Source: Amblyomma americanum
Taxonomy: Eukaryota; Arthropoda; Arachnida; Ixodida; Ixodidae
Assembly (NCBI RefSeq): GCF_052857255.1
Contig: NC_135497.1
Span: 548,185,531-548,249,530 of the forward strand
DNA length: 64,000 nt
Direction: 5' to 3'
The notes under the pieces were generated by a model. That model worked only from the letters and a program-made list of their open reading frames with translations, had not been told where the DNA came from and made no database searches. Positions within the stretch are counted from its first letter, which is position 1. Each line of letters starts with the position of its first letter. This document shows positions 11,077 to 21,189 of the stretch, piece after piece. A program made the translations under genes and the position numbers.

Positions 11077-11747
11077 TTGTTGTTCCACTGCAGCTGTAGG
11101 TATTTTTATCTGTGCATGAAAATGTGCGAACATATCCATGCAGTTGTGCAGTGGGAGCTGCGGAGAAGGGATGCAACTGTTCGCGATCCGATCATTGAGG
11201 ATCCATCTTCTGTTTTGGTATCTGCAGATGATCATTCATTCACACTGAATGAACCTCCTGTTCACGAGTCAGTCAGTCAGGACACATCAGCAAATGATTC
11301 ATTCCCAGTGGATGATCCTGCAGCACTATTTGAGAGCATTCAAGGTGACATGATTCAGTCATAAGACTCAAATGTGCTTGCAGGTATTCACATTGAGCTT
11401 GCTGCTCTTACACGCAAATTCAGTAAAAAACATCAACTGACCCACAAGTGGGAGCATTGGTGCGTGAATACATTGGAAAACTTGCGCAGGTTGTCAGGGG
11501 GTGTGCCGACAAAGAGGAGGAACCACCTCAGCCTAGGCCAATTCCTGCCAATAAGCGACAAGAAGAGCAGTCAAGGTATTGGCCCGAACGCAGCAATGCC
11601 ACCGCTTCTACATATGCTGGAACATGTTCTCAAGGGGAGCATGTGAGACAACAGCTTGAATGTCAACAGGGGCCACCTATCCGCATCGCGCATTATGATC
11701 CATGTATCCACATTCTGAGAGAGCACGACTACGTCAAGCTCTCCTGA
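11077..11747 (+). pseudogene. SWIM zinc finger and C-terminal tail of the MULE transposase
   Basis: The frame at 11077 begins with HCSC...CEHIHAV, the C-x-C...C-x-H SWIM finger that follows the DDE core in many MULE transposases. A frame change separates it from the core. It continues as an acidic, Ser/Thr-rich segment to a stop at 11362-11364. Two overlapping frames then follow. One (11374-11646) reads LRRLSGG; the other (11448-11747) holds EEEPPQPRPIP. Either could be the original C-terminal tail. Confidence 0.6.
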
Positions 11748-12220
11748 ATACAATTACAATGAGCAACCGCAGCAGCTTCGCTAACTATTCAACCTTTCTA
11801 TTATGTGCACACCCCTAAATTTTAGACTATTTGTTTTCGTGTAACAAGTATGCAAATGCATAGAAATCTAAAAGAAGGGTACAGCAGCTATGGGGGATCA
11901 CCAGTGACCTTCACGCTGTGGGCATGATAAGGAAAGCGTTATTGGAGGGAGGACACTATAAAATGCACACTTGTGGAGTGTGGCATTTGTTTGGTAGCTC
12001 ATCTTTTGGTGGCCAGCACTGCTATATGAAAGGAAAAAATACAGTAAACAATGCTGTCATTTAAACTTAGGCTGGAAATATGTTTGACAGCTGTCAAGTC
12101 AAGCAGCAGTTAAAAATTAAATTTGCTTTGTGTAATTGGAGGTATGGAATAGTTTCATTAATATGAGCCTGCTGATATGCTGAGAAAACGGCAGATAATG
12201 AGACACAGTTAAGAGTTCAG
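11748..12220. other. Unassigned, probable 3' flank of the MULE gene
   Basis: AT-rich, with no open frame of note. Nothing recognisable apart from short A/T runs. Confidence 0.45.
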
Positions 12221-12370
12221 TCACGCTCTCACTCATATCCACTCAATCGCACTCACACTCATGACCACTCGTACTGACAGCCACTCGCTCACACACGCGA
12301 CCACCCACTCACACTCACGTCATCACACTTGTGTCACATGCATGCGATACGAGTGCACTCGTGAGTGAGT
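12221..12370. repeat. Degenerate CACTCA-type microsatellite
   Basis: About 150 bases dominated by CACTCA/CACTCG/CACACT motifs, ending in the complementary GTGAGTGAGTG. The ends can therefore pair. Unit B copy at 40008-40157. Confidence 0.7.
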
Positions 12371-12394
12371 GTGCTGACCTGTGATATTATGTAG

Positions 12395-12880
12395 GCAGTG
12401 GCACTATCTGGCCTGGGTGGTACACCAGTGAGAGGTGCTCCCAGTGCTGGCGCCACTTGTGCTCAAGTTGATTTTGTGTGCCACGAATGCTGCAGTGTGA
12501 ATGGGCGACAACCATTTAGAATGTTTAGTTTGAAAAGTTTGTCCTGTCCCAGCAGTGTCTGTCTCTGCCTTGTGAAAAAGCATTAGTGGGCTCTGCAGTG
12601 TAAAAGTTGCTTATAGTGGTGGTCCTGCTTTCCAGTGGTGTGCTCAGTGTGTACAGTTGTGGTCTGCAGCCAAGTGGCACTAACTCGCCTGGGTGGTACG
12701 TGAGAGAGAGCTGCCTCCAGTGCTGGCGCCACTTGTGCTCAAGTTGTTCTTGTGTGGCACGAATGCCATGATGTGATGCGAGAGGTGCTGCTAGTGCTTG
12801 TGCCACTTCCATGGTGTGAACAGTTGTAATATGCTGTGACGACGCAGACATTTCTCATGTCTGCGGGTGGTTGTCCACAT
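12395..12880. repeat. GTGGCAC repeat family, copies 1 and 2
   Basis: Copy 1 (about 12397-12463) and copy 2 (about 12672-12738) share GTGGCACTA, GCCTGGGTGGTAC, CAGTGCTGGCGCCACTTGTG and more. Each module opens with AGTGGC and closes with GCCACT, so it is bounded by an inverted hexamer. Copy 2 runs into a tail containing the perfect stem GCAGACA...TGTCTGC (near 12845). A third, more diverged copy lies at 13703-13828. Confidence 0.55.
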
Positions 12881-12897
12881 TATCCAGGCGAATATTG

Positions 12898-13245
12898 GAT
12901 GACATCCGGTCTGTCGATAGTAAAACCAGCGAAGGAATCTCTTTCCGGTCAACCTCAGATGCTTCACCCCTTTGCATATTTGTAGTGCGAAAAAGCGTTC
13001 TTCCAGCTGACAGCACAAATGTCGACTGGCGTTTCTTTGCATAAGCTTTCAATGGGTTCCCGAGCTCGCAGAAATCAGTCCATATGTGCATTGTTTCAAG
13101 TGCGGAACGAAATTCGCTAGGCATTCGGTCTGTTGGTAGTAAAAGCAGCCAAAATCTCTTTGTGGTCACCTTCAAATGCTTCGCCCTCCTTGCATTTGTG
13201 CAGTGCAAGGAAGCGATGTTGCAGCTGACTGTCTTAGTGAGTGCT
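12898..13245. repeat. Diverged pair of ~120-bp direct repeats
   Basis: The block starting near 12905 (CGGTCTGTCGATAGTAAAA) and the block near 13126 (CGGTCTGTTGGTAGTAAAA) stay alignable through CTTTGC and CAGCTGAC over about 120 bases. They are clearly more diverged than the units of the big array. On the minus strand both fall in one open frame (12855-13256), but I recognise no protein. Confidence 0.5.
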
Positions 13246-13702
13246 TTGCTTTTCATGCTGCCTTCTCCGCACTTCGGCGGCTCGTATGTAAGCGCATCGT
13301 AGTAGTAATTGAATCAAAGCAGTTTAAAGTCGTGAATTGACACATGGGTTGCGAGGGACGCCGTATTGGAGGCCTTCGGATTAGTTTAGACCGCCCGGGG
13401 TTTATATAGCATGTGCCAACATCGCGCACACTACACCGCAGTATGTGACTGCTGCTGCATCCTAGTTTTTCATGTTGCTTGCTGCCATGTTTGGCCCGTT
13501 TAAATGTTTGCGCACCTACGGATAGCCATTAAACATTATACGAACCAGAATTCGTCGAAATTGTAACTTTGGCAGCTGGGGAAACCTGTCGCATGGTGTT
13601 GTATTTGTAATTCTAGGAGGAGACATTTCTGCTGTCCGCGATTTTGAGAGCTATCAACTGGCAACATATCAAAAAGGTCTTAATGTATTCATAGTCTAGG
13701 GA
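13246..13702. other. Unassigned stretch
   Basis: No open frame, motif or repeat recognised. A TATA-like TTTATATAG lies at 13401-13409. Confidence 0.4.
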
Positions 13703-13828
13703 AGTGGCACAAACAGGCCAGGATGTGATGCGAGAGAGGTGTTGCTAATGCGTTTGCCACTTGCATGGTGTGAACAGGTGTAATATGATGTGACGACGCA
13801 GACATTTCTCCTGTCTGCGGGTGGTGGT
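13703..13828. repeat. GTGGCAC repeat family, copy 3
   Basis: Shares GTGGCAC, GATGCGAGAG, TTGCCACTTGCATGGTGTGAA and the GCAGACATTTCTCCTGTCTGC-type hairpin with copy 2 (12672-12880). The hairpin has a perfect 7-bp stem. Confidence 0.55.
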
Positions 13829-15122
13829 GGGTCCGTCACACCTAACACTAAAACAAACCGTGTTTTCCCTTTTTGCCTGAGTGGAAGTCAGACTGAGGAA
13901 ATTTCTCACTACTTTTGGAAATGCCCTAAATGTATGCTTCGTTTCTTTTGCTTCATCTAAGTGCAGAACAGTTTTGGATAATTCTGTCGCTTGCGGTAAC
14001 TGCGTAATAACCAGATGTGTAATGCCTGGCATCACATATTGTTTTTTCTTCATCTCCAAGCTTTTTTTCCCTTAGAGTTGTTCCTTTTTATAAGCACATT
14101 TTTCTTCCATTTGCATAATCAGGGGTACCCTGTAGGCAACCAAGGTACGGCTCTGGCACGAACGAATGCCTCAGTCAAACCAGTTCGTGTTTTTTAATTG
14201 TCTTGGTACCGATTAAAACTTTTTACAGCCTTGTGTTTTCTTTGCATGTTGGTTTCCGTCTTGTTTCAGAGGATTCCAAAACTTCTTCCTGCTGTTTTAT
14301 CGTGTTTTACCTTTCTATTCTTTTCTCCTGTGTGCTATGGTAATTTTGTGGCTGTATACTTGGTCTTGCATGGTGTTTTGTAGCCGCTATGTGATATTAC
14401 TGTTTCATGTTTTTCCTTTTCTGTGGATATATTATACATTTCTGCATACACTGCTTTATTTTAACCCAAGATGTGGTTTCATTGTGCAGTTATCTGTGCC
14501 GAATACATGATAGTCGCTTCTTTGCAGAGTGCTTACAACCTGACTGCCCTGCCAGGACCTCCCTGTCAGGAACCTGTTTTTGGTAGTATCAAATAAAGAA
14601 AGACATGACCACGTATTTTTGATGTGTTATTTATTTGCACAAATCCAGGTTTGGATGTCCACAATAGGACAGAGAAGACAGGAGCACAATTCTGTTTCTT
14701 TAGCAGCACAGTACCCAAATTTCCAGTTCAGCTGCGCTTTTCACTGATTTCGGCTGAGAAGTGTTAGTGTAAACTTTATGAAAACACAAGCCCAGGGAGA
14801 ATGGCGAGCCGGTAATTCATGTAGACAGCAAACATGCCGTCCCGCAGGACCAACAGCATCATGTATTCGGTCGCCTGTTTTCATAAAGTTGCTCCCGTTA
14901 CAACTTTGTGGTGTTATTGTGAGAACAGAATCTTGCTTCGCAACCGCATGATAACTTCACAAGAATACTTCTGCACACTGCAACCCTGCATTACAGGTGT
15001 GAATGGAGCACATATCCACAGGTGTTTTTCTTCCAGATATACTATACCTTAGCTTTATCACAAGGTTAAGAACAATCGGCCTCTGACCCGCATAAATACA
15101 AAATAGAAATAGCAATCCGCTC
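13829..15122. other. Unassigned, with a LINE-like 3' tail
   Basis: Mostly T-rich sequence with short frames. Near 14540-14605 it reads GCCCTGCCAGGACCTCCCTGTCAGG and ends in AATAAAGAAAGA, which resembles the 3' end of a tick LINE with its polyadenylation signal. No coding remnant was identified upstream of it. Confidence 0.35.
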
Positions 15123-15302
15123 ATGCGTTTCCCCCCTGCCCGGGCGTCGACACAGGCGGAGATGTTGGCCATATGGGACGCTTTGAGCGCCCTCTGTCCA
15201 CGCCTTTCGTCCCTCGAAGCCACAGTGGCATTCTCACAGACTCCTCAGGCGCCATCCGTACTCTTAAGGCGTGTTCCTAACTCCGACTCTTTTGGCACAG
15301 GA
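15123..15302 (+). mobile_element. LINE RNase H domain scrap
   Basis: The frame from 15123 reads RASTQAEMLAIWDALSALCP, the conserved T-x-AE-x-x-AI...AL helix of LINE-encoded RNase H. It is followed by LSSLEATVAF. A one-base shift near 15235 gives DSSGAIRTLKACS, the next conserved strand with its catalytic Asp. About 60 residues remain, frameshifted. It could come from the same family as the tail at 4925. Confidence 0.55.
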
Positions 15303-16479
15303 TGATCAGAACGTAATTAAAAATTCTCCCTCACAGTACGGGTACGACGGATACGTCGAAATGCACACCTCACACAAGCATCGGTGGGTGGAGCAAGTAC
15401 TAAACTTAAAAGACGGTTCGTTGCGTTCGTCGGAATGGATTAGGCTCTTCGAAAAGTTGATGATTCGGCGGTGGGGACGGAGAAGGCGCTAGATGATAGA
15501 GGCGAGGAAGACGAGGAAATATATTTGCATGCATATACAATGGAGACCACTTCAAGTTACATAAGCAGTGACACATACGAATTGAGCGATCCGTAACTTA
15601 AAAGAACTTATGTCACACAGAAACAACACCCGAACACCTTACTTACCGATCGGAGGTCTCGGTTAGAGCCCAGGTATTTTTGAAGTACGTGCTAAGCACG
15701 GAGCCTCTAACTTGACTGCTGTCCAGTGCATTTTCTTGTATTTTTATACGTTTCGCGAATAAAGAAATTTGGGCGGGTATGTTTGAAGGCCCGCCCCAAA
15801 CTTCGGTAACCAATGAAGCTTTAATACAAGGTAGCCACAGCCCCTGAAGGTTGGACACAACCTCGAGCCCATGCAGGCCTTGGTTAAAACAAAATAAGAA
15901 GCACACCGAGAAAGCATTCCGAACACCCACTCCCCGCGGCAGTCCTCGGCCTTATTGCGTGACGCCCTTTCCCTTTTTCCATTTCACCACCACACCTGCG
16001 TGTCACTTCTCCAAGGATGACGAGTTCTTCTAGCCAGGAAGTGTCGAATGGCGGAGGCAGGCCCTTCGGTGCCGCCACGAATGCCTGCAAACGAAACCCT
16101 CGCGAAACCCCAGCGGATGCCCGCGGTGAACAACGCTAGGAGTCCTCGGCCGCCGTAGCGACGCTGTTAAACCGGCAAATGACTTCCGCGCTTTTGTATA
16201 TGCTCGCAGAGGACGCTTGGGCGGTGAGCTCCGAAAACGTGGAGGGTAGAGCGGAGGCGTACAATATCTCGAGCTAAATTAATTACAAAGGCTCTAATGA
16301 AGCGCGACCTTACACATGTTGTGACTGAACCTGTCCGGAGACTCTTCCTAGCAGAAGAAAACCTATACGGCGCCGCGCGCTCCCTTGAACCCCGCGTGGT
16401 GGCGATCTGGCGGCCTTGCGCGCTGAGAAGTCTTGCTTCGCAGTTTACGCCTCCGTGTCGCCCTCACCTTAGCGGTCAT
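15303..16479. other. Unassigned stretch
   Basis: Short frames on both strands only. GC rises after 15900. No motif recognised. Confidence 0.4.
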
Positions 16480-16735
16480 CTGATCGAGTCCGGCATAGCA
16501 CCATGTGACTTCGGTGACTCCTGCCCCTTCTGTCCCGCCCACTTGCTCTGGGCCTTGCTCTGGACGTGCCTGTCTTTGCACGCCATGCGGCAGAAATACC
16601 AGCTCCGATGCGGACCGCCCCAGGTCGACAACCTGATGAAGACGACTGGATATTTGGGCCGCGCCACCGGATCTTGTTGGACTTGCTTCAGGGATCCGGC
16701 GTGTATCTGCACGTGCGGATAATTTATGCAACCAG
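16480..16735 (+). mobile_element. Possible LINE C-terminal tail
   Basis: Across two frames: IESGIAPCDFGDSCPFCP, a C-x2-C-like start near 16490, and then APGRQPDEDDWIFGPRHRIL from about 16610. The order finger, then basic tail, then stop resembles the C-terminus of a LINE ORF2. Frame changes and the lack of any catalytic motif keep this tentative. Unit B copy at 44257-44512. Confidence 0.3.
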
Positions 16736-17440
16736 GCAAGCTGGCGCAGTACAACAAAAAAAATATTCAATTACCCGCCCAAATCAAGAAACGCGCATGC
16801 TCTCTCTCCTCTTCCACTCAGACAGACCAGCTTTGCAACATAATGTGTGCGCGTCGTCATAAGACGGCAAGCAGGTGAGGCTTGACGCGACATTGTTCAG
16901 AGAAGCAGCACCAGTTAGCGCTCGTGCTTCTCAGTCCGTGCCGCGCTCAACTCTTCGATTGCCTGAACTGTGCGCCGCGTAGGGCGAGTGAGCTGCCATT
17001 GCTATGCAGGCGAGCTTGGAAGAAGACGAAAATAACATAAACCGAGCAATGCATTCTTGAAACAGAATCTCACCGACTGCCTTGCTAAGTGTTCCAACCT
17101 TTTCTTTTCTATGAATTATTACATTTTGACTAAATCATTAATATTTAATCCCTCTCTTTATTATTATTCTTAAAATTTTAAAATCAAAACACACATCCCT
17201 TTTCTGTTCATGACAAAAATTCACCGGTGTTGCGCTACCACGTGCTTTTCCTTTTTGTTAACTGCGTTCAGGTGAATAGCCACCCCATTCTTGGCCGATC
17301 CCCCAGTGTGGGTATGTGCCATCTTTTGATAGGCTAACAACAACAACAACAACTTCTATCCAGCGCCAGTGCATCTGTAAATCTTTTTTCACCAGCGCCT
17401 TCTTTCAGCATCTACTTTTATTAAGTTGCTTCATTTTAGC
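16736..17440. other. Unassigned AT-rich stretch
   Basis: Includes a strongly AT-rich segment (17100-17200) and an (ACA)n-like run at 17335-17351. No gene seen. Confidence 0.45.
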
Positions 17441-17683
17441 CGCAGCCGCGCGACACGATTGCGACGGAACGTGCTGTGGCCTTCGAAGGAAGAAGATGCC
17501 ATCTTGCGCAGCCGGAGGGGAAGCTTCGTCATAGCTGCAGGTAGCATCGCAGACCGTCCGCACAGCGAAGGCTTCACTCGCCCTGCTGTTTCAAGGGAGG
17601 CAGTGAGTAAGGCAGGCGGCAGCCGTACTGAGCGATCGCGTCTCTGTGTGCACTGACGCCACCGTCGATGGCTCGCCAACGCA

Positions 17684-18325
17684 GTGCTGCCTCGTGAACC
17701 GGGGCCTCTCCGTGGGGGAGAGGAGGTGCAGCCTGGGGAGGACTCCGCTGCATGTGCCGCTTGGCGCGACCGGGGAGACCAGCCGTGCTCCTGCTGCTGC
17801 TGCTCGGGCGCATGCCTCTGGCGGCAGCAGCAGAACCCGCAGACAAGCGGCGGCCCGCCCGTTGTGCACGACAACATGGTGGGGCCCTTCGAGCGTGGCA
17901 CCGGCGTCCCCGACGACCTTCACGGGCTAAACTTCAAGCCTGCCAGCTACGGCAGCGTGCCGACACAGGACCCCAAGGCGCCGCGCTGCGGCGACGGCCC
18001 AACGTGTGACGCCGTCACGGTGGTGGAGCACTGCCCCTGCGGCGACCACCGAGGAGTCGACGACATGCATAAGCACAGCGACGACGCCACGGGCACAGCG
18101 GCGGCAGGTGAGCCGGGTGTCCACGGGGCGTGCATCCCAGCTTCACTCACCGGTGAGGTTGGCGCAGTTTTGAGCATGCCTAGTCCGCCTACGACCACCT
18201 GCGAATGCGGCGGAGGAGGAGGCAGGGCAGACACGCCCGTGGCACATCTAAGCAAGCCTTTACAGGAAAACCAGACGAAAGTGTATAGATGCTGTGTAGG
18301 CGGCGGTGGCCTGCCGAGCGGATAA
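17684..18325 (+). other. CpG-rich segment with signal-peptide-like reading frame
   Basis: A GC- and CpG-rich block unlike its surroundings. An ATG at 17752 opens a frame with a hydrophobic core AVLLLLLLGRMPLAAAAEP, as in a secreted protein. That frame turns Arg-rich and stops near 18009. The overlapping frame 17684-18325 (213 codons) reads HDNMVGPFERGTGVPDDLHG and Cys-containing segments, so a frameshift inside a former coding exon is conceivable. GCAG|GTGAGC at about 18105-18112 is a good donor. Against function: of five differences I noted between units A and B in the long frame, four change the amino acid. I recognise no family. Confidence 0.3.
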
Positions 18326-18532
18326 AGACGACGCGTATAGGACAGGAAAGAAGTTTATTTACATAGAACACTATGTACATATACTAAGGAAGACAACAGT
18401 CACCGAAGCCAAGGGGCATAGGGGAAAGTTATCATTTTTTCATCAATTTGTGATGATCAGTGGGAGTTGAGTAGTCTATTATTCATTCGCTGAAAGATAA
18501 TTGATGAGCAGAAGCAAAATCAACTATGCATA

Positions 18533-18607
18533 TGCCGCCGGTGGGATCCAAGCCCACGACCTCCGAATTTCGCGCCCGGTGCTCTACCAGCCGAGCAACG
18601 GCGGCGG
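18533..18607 (-). repeat. tRNA-derived SINE head (pseudo-tRNA)
   Basis: On the minus strand it folds as a full cloverleaf: acceptor stem GCCGCCG/CGGCGGC, D-arm GCTC/GAGC, an anticodon arm with G-U pairs, and T-arm GTGGG/CCCAC followed by the discriminator A. The T-loop CTTGGAT deviates from the consensus TTCGAAT, and the position before the anticodon is not T. A tail continues at lower coordinates (18420-18532). From memory this is the head of a tick SINE, not a working tRNA gene. Confidence 0.6.
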
Positions 18608-18922
18608 CTGTTCCATCGTCTATTTCCGGGGGTATGTTCATGCGCCTGTAACCTAACATTGAGAGTGCTCACCAGGGCCACCCTCGTCCATAGCGGCGGA
18701 CGTAGTGCGTTCTGCATTACCGCAAGTGTCACGTGGGAGATGATCAAACGGTGAGGGCGGAAGCTGTGCGAGAAACTTCTTACGCTATCAAGATTTCCAG
18801 AACCGAGACCCTCGGCAAGCTACTGAGCGGACAATGGAAGAGGAATGAGGCGCTCATTACGATCGACATACCTGCGAAGGACGCCAGCAGTCAACAAAAC
18901 GAATGAGCGCGTATATGTATAT

Positions 18923-19563
18923 AGGGTGTTTCACCTACGAATTTCCAGAGTTTTTAAAAATTGGCTTTTGTGTTAGAAGATTGCTTTTTTCAGCATAGCA
19001 TTGTCAGCGGTGTAGTGCATCGAAATGCAGAGAAGGCGTCCTAACTAGCAGGCTGCTTAATTAGTATTCAATTGTTACCTTTTTACCTACTAATTTTAGG
19101 CTCCTGTTAGGCCACCATAATATGCATTTTTTTAGAATTTCGAAAACGGAGTTAGCCTTAATGTTGTGTCTCAACAAATTTTCGCTATTTCAACGAGTTA
19201 CGTGCACTGGAGAGGTTGTTTTGCCTGTAAGCTTCGCGAAAGCGGATGCATTTAGGCGCGATATAGCCAAAATTTTTGGGCCACAGCGCCGAGGGTAACC
19301 GCGTTTTCGAATTTTCTAAAAATTGATATGGATATTACTTATGGTGAGCTACACGCCTCTCAATAATTAAGGAGCCTAACAGTAATAGGTAAACTGTTAA
19401 CTATTCAATATTCCTTAACCAGCCTGCTAATTAGCACTCCTTAAATGTATTATGATGTACTACATCGATGACAATGCTATGCCAAAACTCAAAAACAAAA
19501 AAAAAACTCTAACTCTTCAATCGAATTCTTAAAAATTGTGTAATATCTTAGGTGACACACCCT
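18923..19563. mobile_element. 641-bp foldback (long-TIR) MITE-like element
   Basis: AGGGTGTTTCACCTA at 18923-18937 and TAGGTGACACACCCT at 19549-19563 are inverted with one mismatch. The inverted similarity runs deep into the element: left-arm GGCTCCTGTTAGG, GCAGGCTG and ATTTCGAAAACG segments have right-arm partners. The whole element is an imperfect hairpin with arms of roughly 300 bp. No coding capacity. Flanks are TA-rich (TATAT on the left, TTGTATA on the right), so a TA target site is likely but not proven. Confidence 0.7.
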
Positions 19564-20099
19564 TTGTATAACATAGGCATGGTGACGTAAAACATATTTG
19601 TGAGGCTAAGTTATACAAGTAGGTGCACTGAAAAAGAAACTTAAACCAAAACTTAGCGAGCAACAGTAGGGGTGCAGTTTTTTTTATCACTGAAGAAAGT
19701 GATATGAAAACATTTTTACAACCTTCACGGGAGGTCGGAACTTAAAAGTTAAGTTGTTCATCACTGAATGCTAATGTGATGACGTCTCTCTAATTTGAAC
19801 ACCCGTACCTTGACACATCTTTGTATTGTTAGCCTACTTTACATGAAGCTGGCAGGAGCGTATCGATTCAGTCGTCGGTCTGAGAGAGGTCATGCCAATT
19901 CGACTACTGCGCGTTTTGTCGATAAAATACTTTTCGAGTCAAGCCAGTCACGCCGCGTTCTAGTAGGCACGGCGGCACTTGTGAGCATGCCCCTGCTCCT
20001 GCTGTTTATCAGCCAGATAATCTTTTCAGCCGTGTAATCTGCACAGTGATCAGCGAGCCAAGACATCCGCGGCCGACCCGACTAGAACCTTCCCTTGCA
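19564..20099. other. Unassigned stretch
   Basis: No gene recognised. An 80-codon frame (19795-20037) has a hydrophobic end but starts without ATG. Confidence 0.4.
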
Positions 20100-20480
20100 C
20101 TCCCCGATTCGACTCGTCGGCGTTTACATGAACAGAGTAATCGATTTTCTTCCCGACAGAGAACCTCAACTTTGCCCTCTCGGTTTTAAAATGAACTCGA
20201 CGAGTCGACAGAATCGGTACGACTCGGCCTGTTGGGCTGAGTCGTGTCGAAGTAGGTTGACTGAGTGCGACCCGAACTTTGTGGGGTCGGTGGAAGGGAA
20301 GAGGAGAAAGTGGTCTTGTACTGGTGCTCGCGATCCTGGACGCCTCCTTTCAGAGCTCGCGTTGCAGTGCTCTGCGCTGACCATCGCCGCTGTTACCCGG
20401 ATGGCGTTTACGTAAACGCGCGGTCGGCAAGTAGGGCTGACGTCTGACTCGACTCGCTCCTGTCGTGTTCACGTGAACAT
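20100..20480. repeat. Palindrome-rich segment
   Basis: Contains perfect palindromes GCGTTTACGTAAACGC (20404-20419) and TGTTCACGTGAACA (20466-20479, with an E-box CACGTG core). The arms CCGATTCGACTCGTC (20103) and GACGAGTCGACAGAATCGG (20198) form an imperfect inverted repeat. It may be a worn foldback element; no clean ends seen. Confidence 0.45.
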
Positions 20481-20565
20481 CGCTTTTCGCCGCGAACGTC
20501 AGCTGACATCGGCACCCTTACGAGGGCAATCCTTTCTGTAGTGCCTGCGGGCCTTGAAAGTATGC

Positions 20566-20566
20566 A

Positions 20567-20605
<39 letters not shown>

Positions 20606-20637
20606 AGAAATAAATAAAAAGTAAATAAATAAATAAA
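20566..20637. repeat. (TAAA)n microsatellite
   Basis: 72 bases of nearly pure TAAA repeat following GCCTGCGGGCCTTGAAAG, which looks like the 3' tail of a LINE. The unit B tract is shorter (56 bases). Confidence 0.9.
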
Positions 20638-21189
20638 CCCTCATGAGGGTCTTCTCAGCCCCACCTCATGAGGGATTAAGTCGGTGAGGTGAGGGAGGAA
20701 AAGGTGCACGGATTGGGGTGACAGTGCGTAACAAAATTGGCGCTTATCCTGGTTTAAGTTTACTGTGCGGGGCAAAGCAGATTCTAGAGCAGGCATGGAC
20801 GCAGGGACGAGGACGGGATAAAAACAACTAAACAAGTATAGTTTAACGGCAAGAGTAGCAGGGGTACAAACGCCTTCCTTTTTATTATTATTTTATTTAG
20901 AAATACTGCAGACAGCTAGTGCTGCCCAAGCAGGAGGGCATTACAATGCTTCGATAACAACTATTCAACTTTTTCCTCGTCAGAACATTAAACAATAGAG
21001 GGAGGGAGACAGTTCCACTTTTCAATCGTATGGGGAAGAACGATTTTTGAAATACTTTTGTGCGTGCAAAATATGGCATTATTATTGCAGAATGATTCAG
21101 TCTCACGGACCTGAGCGCTGGGAAAAAAAAAACATAATTGTCACTTGATAGGCGAATTTTGTTATAGTACAATAAATAAATAAACTTCA
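20638..21189. other. Unassigned stretch
   Basis: Holds the palindrome CCCTCATGAGGG (20638-20649) and a second CCTCATGAGGG about 20 bases on. Otherwise AT-rich with no gene. Confidence 0.4.

Larger units (their letters stand above)
6003..11747 (+). pseudogene. C2H2 zinc-finger / MULE-type transposase gene, broken
   Basis: Two-exon model. Exon 1 (6003-6300) encodes two C2H2 fingers. A 3256-nt intron with GT-AG ends (6301-9556) separates it from exon 2, which encodes the Mutator-like transposase core, followed by a SWIM finger and a C-terminal tail. Exon 1 ends in phase 1, and exon 2 needs exactly one base to keep its open frame (Asp codon GAT, then FESW). MULE transposases cut and paste DNA with a DDE nuclease; the fingers would bind element ends. 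Breaks: an in-frame TAG at 10456-10458, a stop at 10975-10977, and a frameshift before the SWIM motif. The element's outer terminal inverted repeats were not identified. Confidence 0.75.

Noticed and set aside
10735..11235. 166-codon minus-strand open frame
   Set aside because: Antisense shadow of the MULE catalytic region and SWIM finger.
17431..17901. 156-codon minus-strand Arg/Ser-rich open frame
   Set aside because: Long frames arise by chance in CpG-rich DNA; there is no motif and the composition is biased.
18533..18607. Functional tRNA gene
   Set aside because: The cloverleaf folds, but the T-loop and the base before the anticodon deviate from consensus, and it is continuous with a SINE-like tail.
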